Of a stretch of 64,000 nucleotides of DNA, positions 63,576 through 64,000 are shown one piece after another. Origin of the DNA: Halocatena marina (lineage in GTDB: Archaea; Halobacteriota; Halobacteria; Halobacteriales; Haloarculaceae). Numbering within the stretch: the first letter of the stretch is position 1; each line of letters opens with the position of its first letter. The notes below the pieces were generated by a model. That model was not told the DNA's origin and searched no databases. It worked only from the letters and a program-made list of their open reading frames with translations. Location: positions 682,001-746,000 of the forward strand of contig NZ_CP109785.1 of NCBI RefSeq assembly GCF_025913575.1. The letters are read 5' to 3'. Position numbers and translations under genes: made by a program.

Positions 63576-64000
63576 ATGCACGTTCTCGTCAACGCCGCCA
63601 TGAGCGCGGATGGAAAACTCGCTTCGTATCGCCGCGAGCAGCTCCGTATCAGCGGTGAGATGGACTTCGACCGCGTGGATCGGAGACGGGCAGAATCCGA
63701 TGCAATCATGGTCGGTGTCGGGACCGTGCTGGCTGATGATCCATCGCTCACTCGCTTCGATCGCAATCACCGTGATGCGGTTGGTGGCACTGGTGTGCCG
63801 GCCCGGATCGTTGCTGATTCACAGGGGCGGACGCCCCTCGATGCGGCGCTTTTCGACGGGAGTGCGCCGACGTACGTCCTCACCACCGAAGCAGCATCGT
63901 CCGACCGCCTCGAACAGCTCGAGAAGGCGGGAGCAACAGTCGTTGTTGCGGGAAAGGAACGGGTCGATCTCACCGCTGCGCTCTCCGAACTCGAACGCGA
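63576..64000 (+). CDS. Diaminohydroxyphosphoribosylaminopyrimidine reductase-like, partial
   Basis: Runs off the window with 141 codons visible from ATG 63576. MHVLVNAAMSADGKLASY and AESDAIMVGVGTVLADDPSLT are the RibD C-terminal-domain motifs, as in archaeal 2,5-diamino-6-ribosylamino-pyrimidinone 5'-phosphate reductase of riboflavin synthesis (ArfC). PARIVADSQGRTPLDAAL follows. The missing end cannot be judged. Upstream spacing of 107 bp from the ene-reductase. Confidence 0.88.
   Translation, partial: MHVLVNAAMSADGKLASYRREQLRISGEMDFDRVDRRRAESDAIMVGVGTVLADDPSLTRFDRNHRDAVGGTGVPARIVADSQGRTPLDAALFDGSAPTYVLTTEAASSDRLEQLEKAGATVVVAGKERVDLTAALSELER

Overview
The window is a 64 kb piece of a haloarchaeal (class Halobacteria) chromosome. 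The evidence is archaeal information-processing machinery (Rpb4-type RNA polymerase subunit, ribosomal protein L21e, aEF1B, Nop5 plus fibrillarin, archaeal ThrRS and TyrRS, Cdc48, Lhr), archaeal metabolic variants (GHMP shikimate kinase, MptE pterin kinase, split MetE), very acidic proteins, many Tat signals with lipoboxes, small CxxC zinc-finger proteins and TATA boxes about 27 nt before leaderless start codons. Genes are moderately GC-rich and spacers strongly AT-rich. No rRNA, CRISPR array or intact insertion sequence was seen. The species is not identified.

Layout. 0.1-10.5 kb: thyX, then a surface-glycan set (Tat lipoprotein polysaccharide deacetylase, beta-propeller glycosidase-like lipoprotein, GT4, GT2, a GT-C-like membrane protein, a phosphodiesterase). 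10.6-16.7 kb: queD-queE for archaeosine, an excalibur-domain secreted protein, a spacer with a candidate structured RNA, and a Tat-exported PhoX-type phosphatase carrying cohesin-like and dockerin domains. 16.7-19.3 kb: an AT-rich, gene-poor island with at most two small genes. 19.3-26.3 kb: stand-alone enzymes and regulators (AhpD-like, penicillin acylase, CDGSH protein, AlkA-like glycosylase, winged helix, aldo/keto reductase, SRPBCC, zinc finger).

26.4-33.5 kb is a core translation and methionine block on the minus strand: tyrS, the metE pair, prmC-like methyltransferase, ksgA, DUF655, rpoF, rpl21e, aef1b and a zinc-finger micro-protein. 33.5-45 kb: a thiolase next to a ketoacyl-synthase/DUF35 fusion, a nucleoside phosphorylase, a CPBP protease, a metal-transporter-like gene with two DtxR-like palindromes, cobA, nop5-flpA and a membrane/HTH/membrane gene cassette. 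45-57.2 kb: methyltransferase, PAP2 phosphatase, folP-mptE, DoxX, lhr, nucleoside hydrolase, SHOCT protein, second aldo/keto reductase, cdc48 and a 44-residue zinc finger. 57.3-64 kb: thrS, an intron-containing tRNA-Glu, an HD hydrolase, shikimate kinase and chorismate mutase, a DUF5796-like gene, an Old Yellow Enzyme and the start of a riboflavin-pathway reductase cut by the window end.

No single spectacular unknown system stands out. The best leads are the promoter-operator-hairpin unit at 13.18-13.33 kb, the twin operators at 38.1 kb, the intron in tRNA-Glu, the cysteine-less ketoacyl-synthase/DUF35 fusion, the PhoX-cohesin-dockerin protein and the MetE pair in which one member lacks the zinc ligands.
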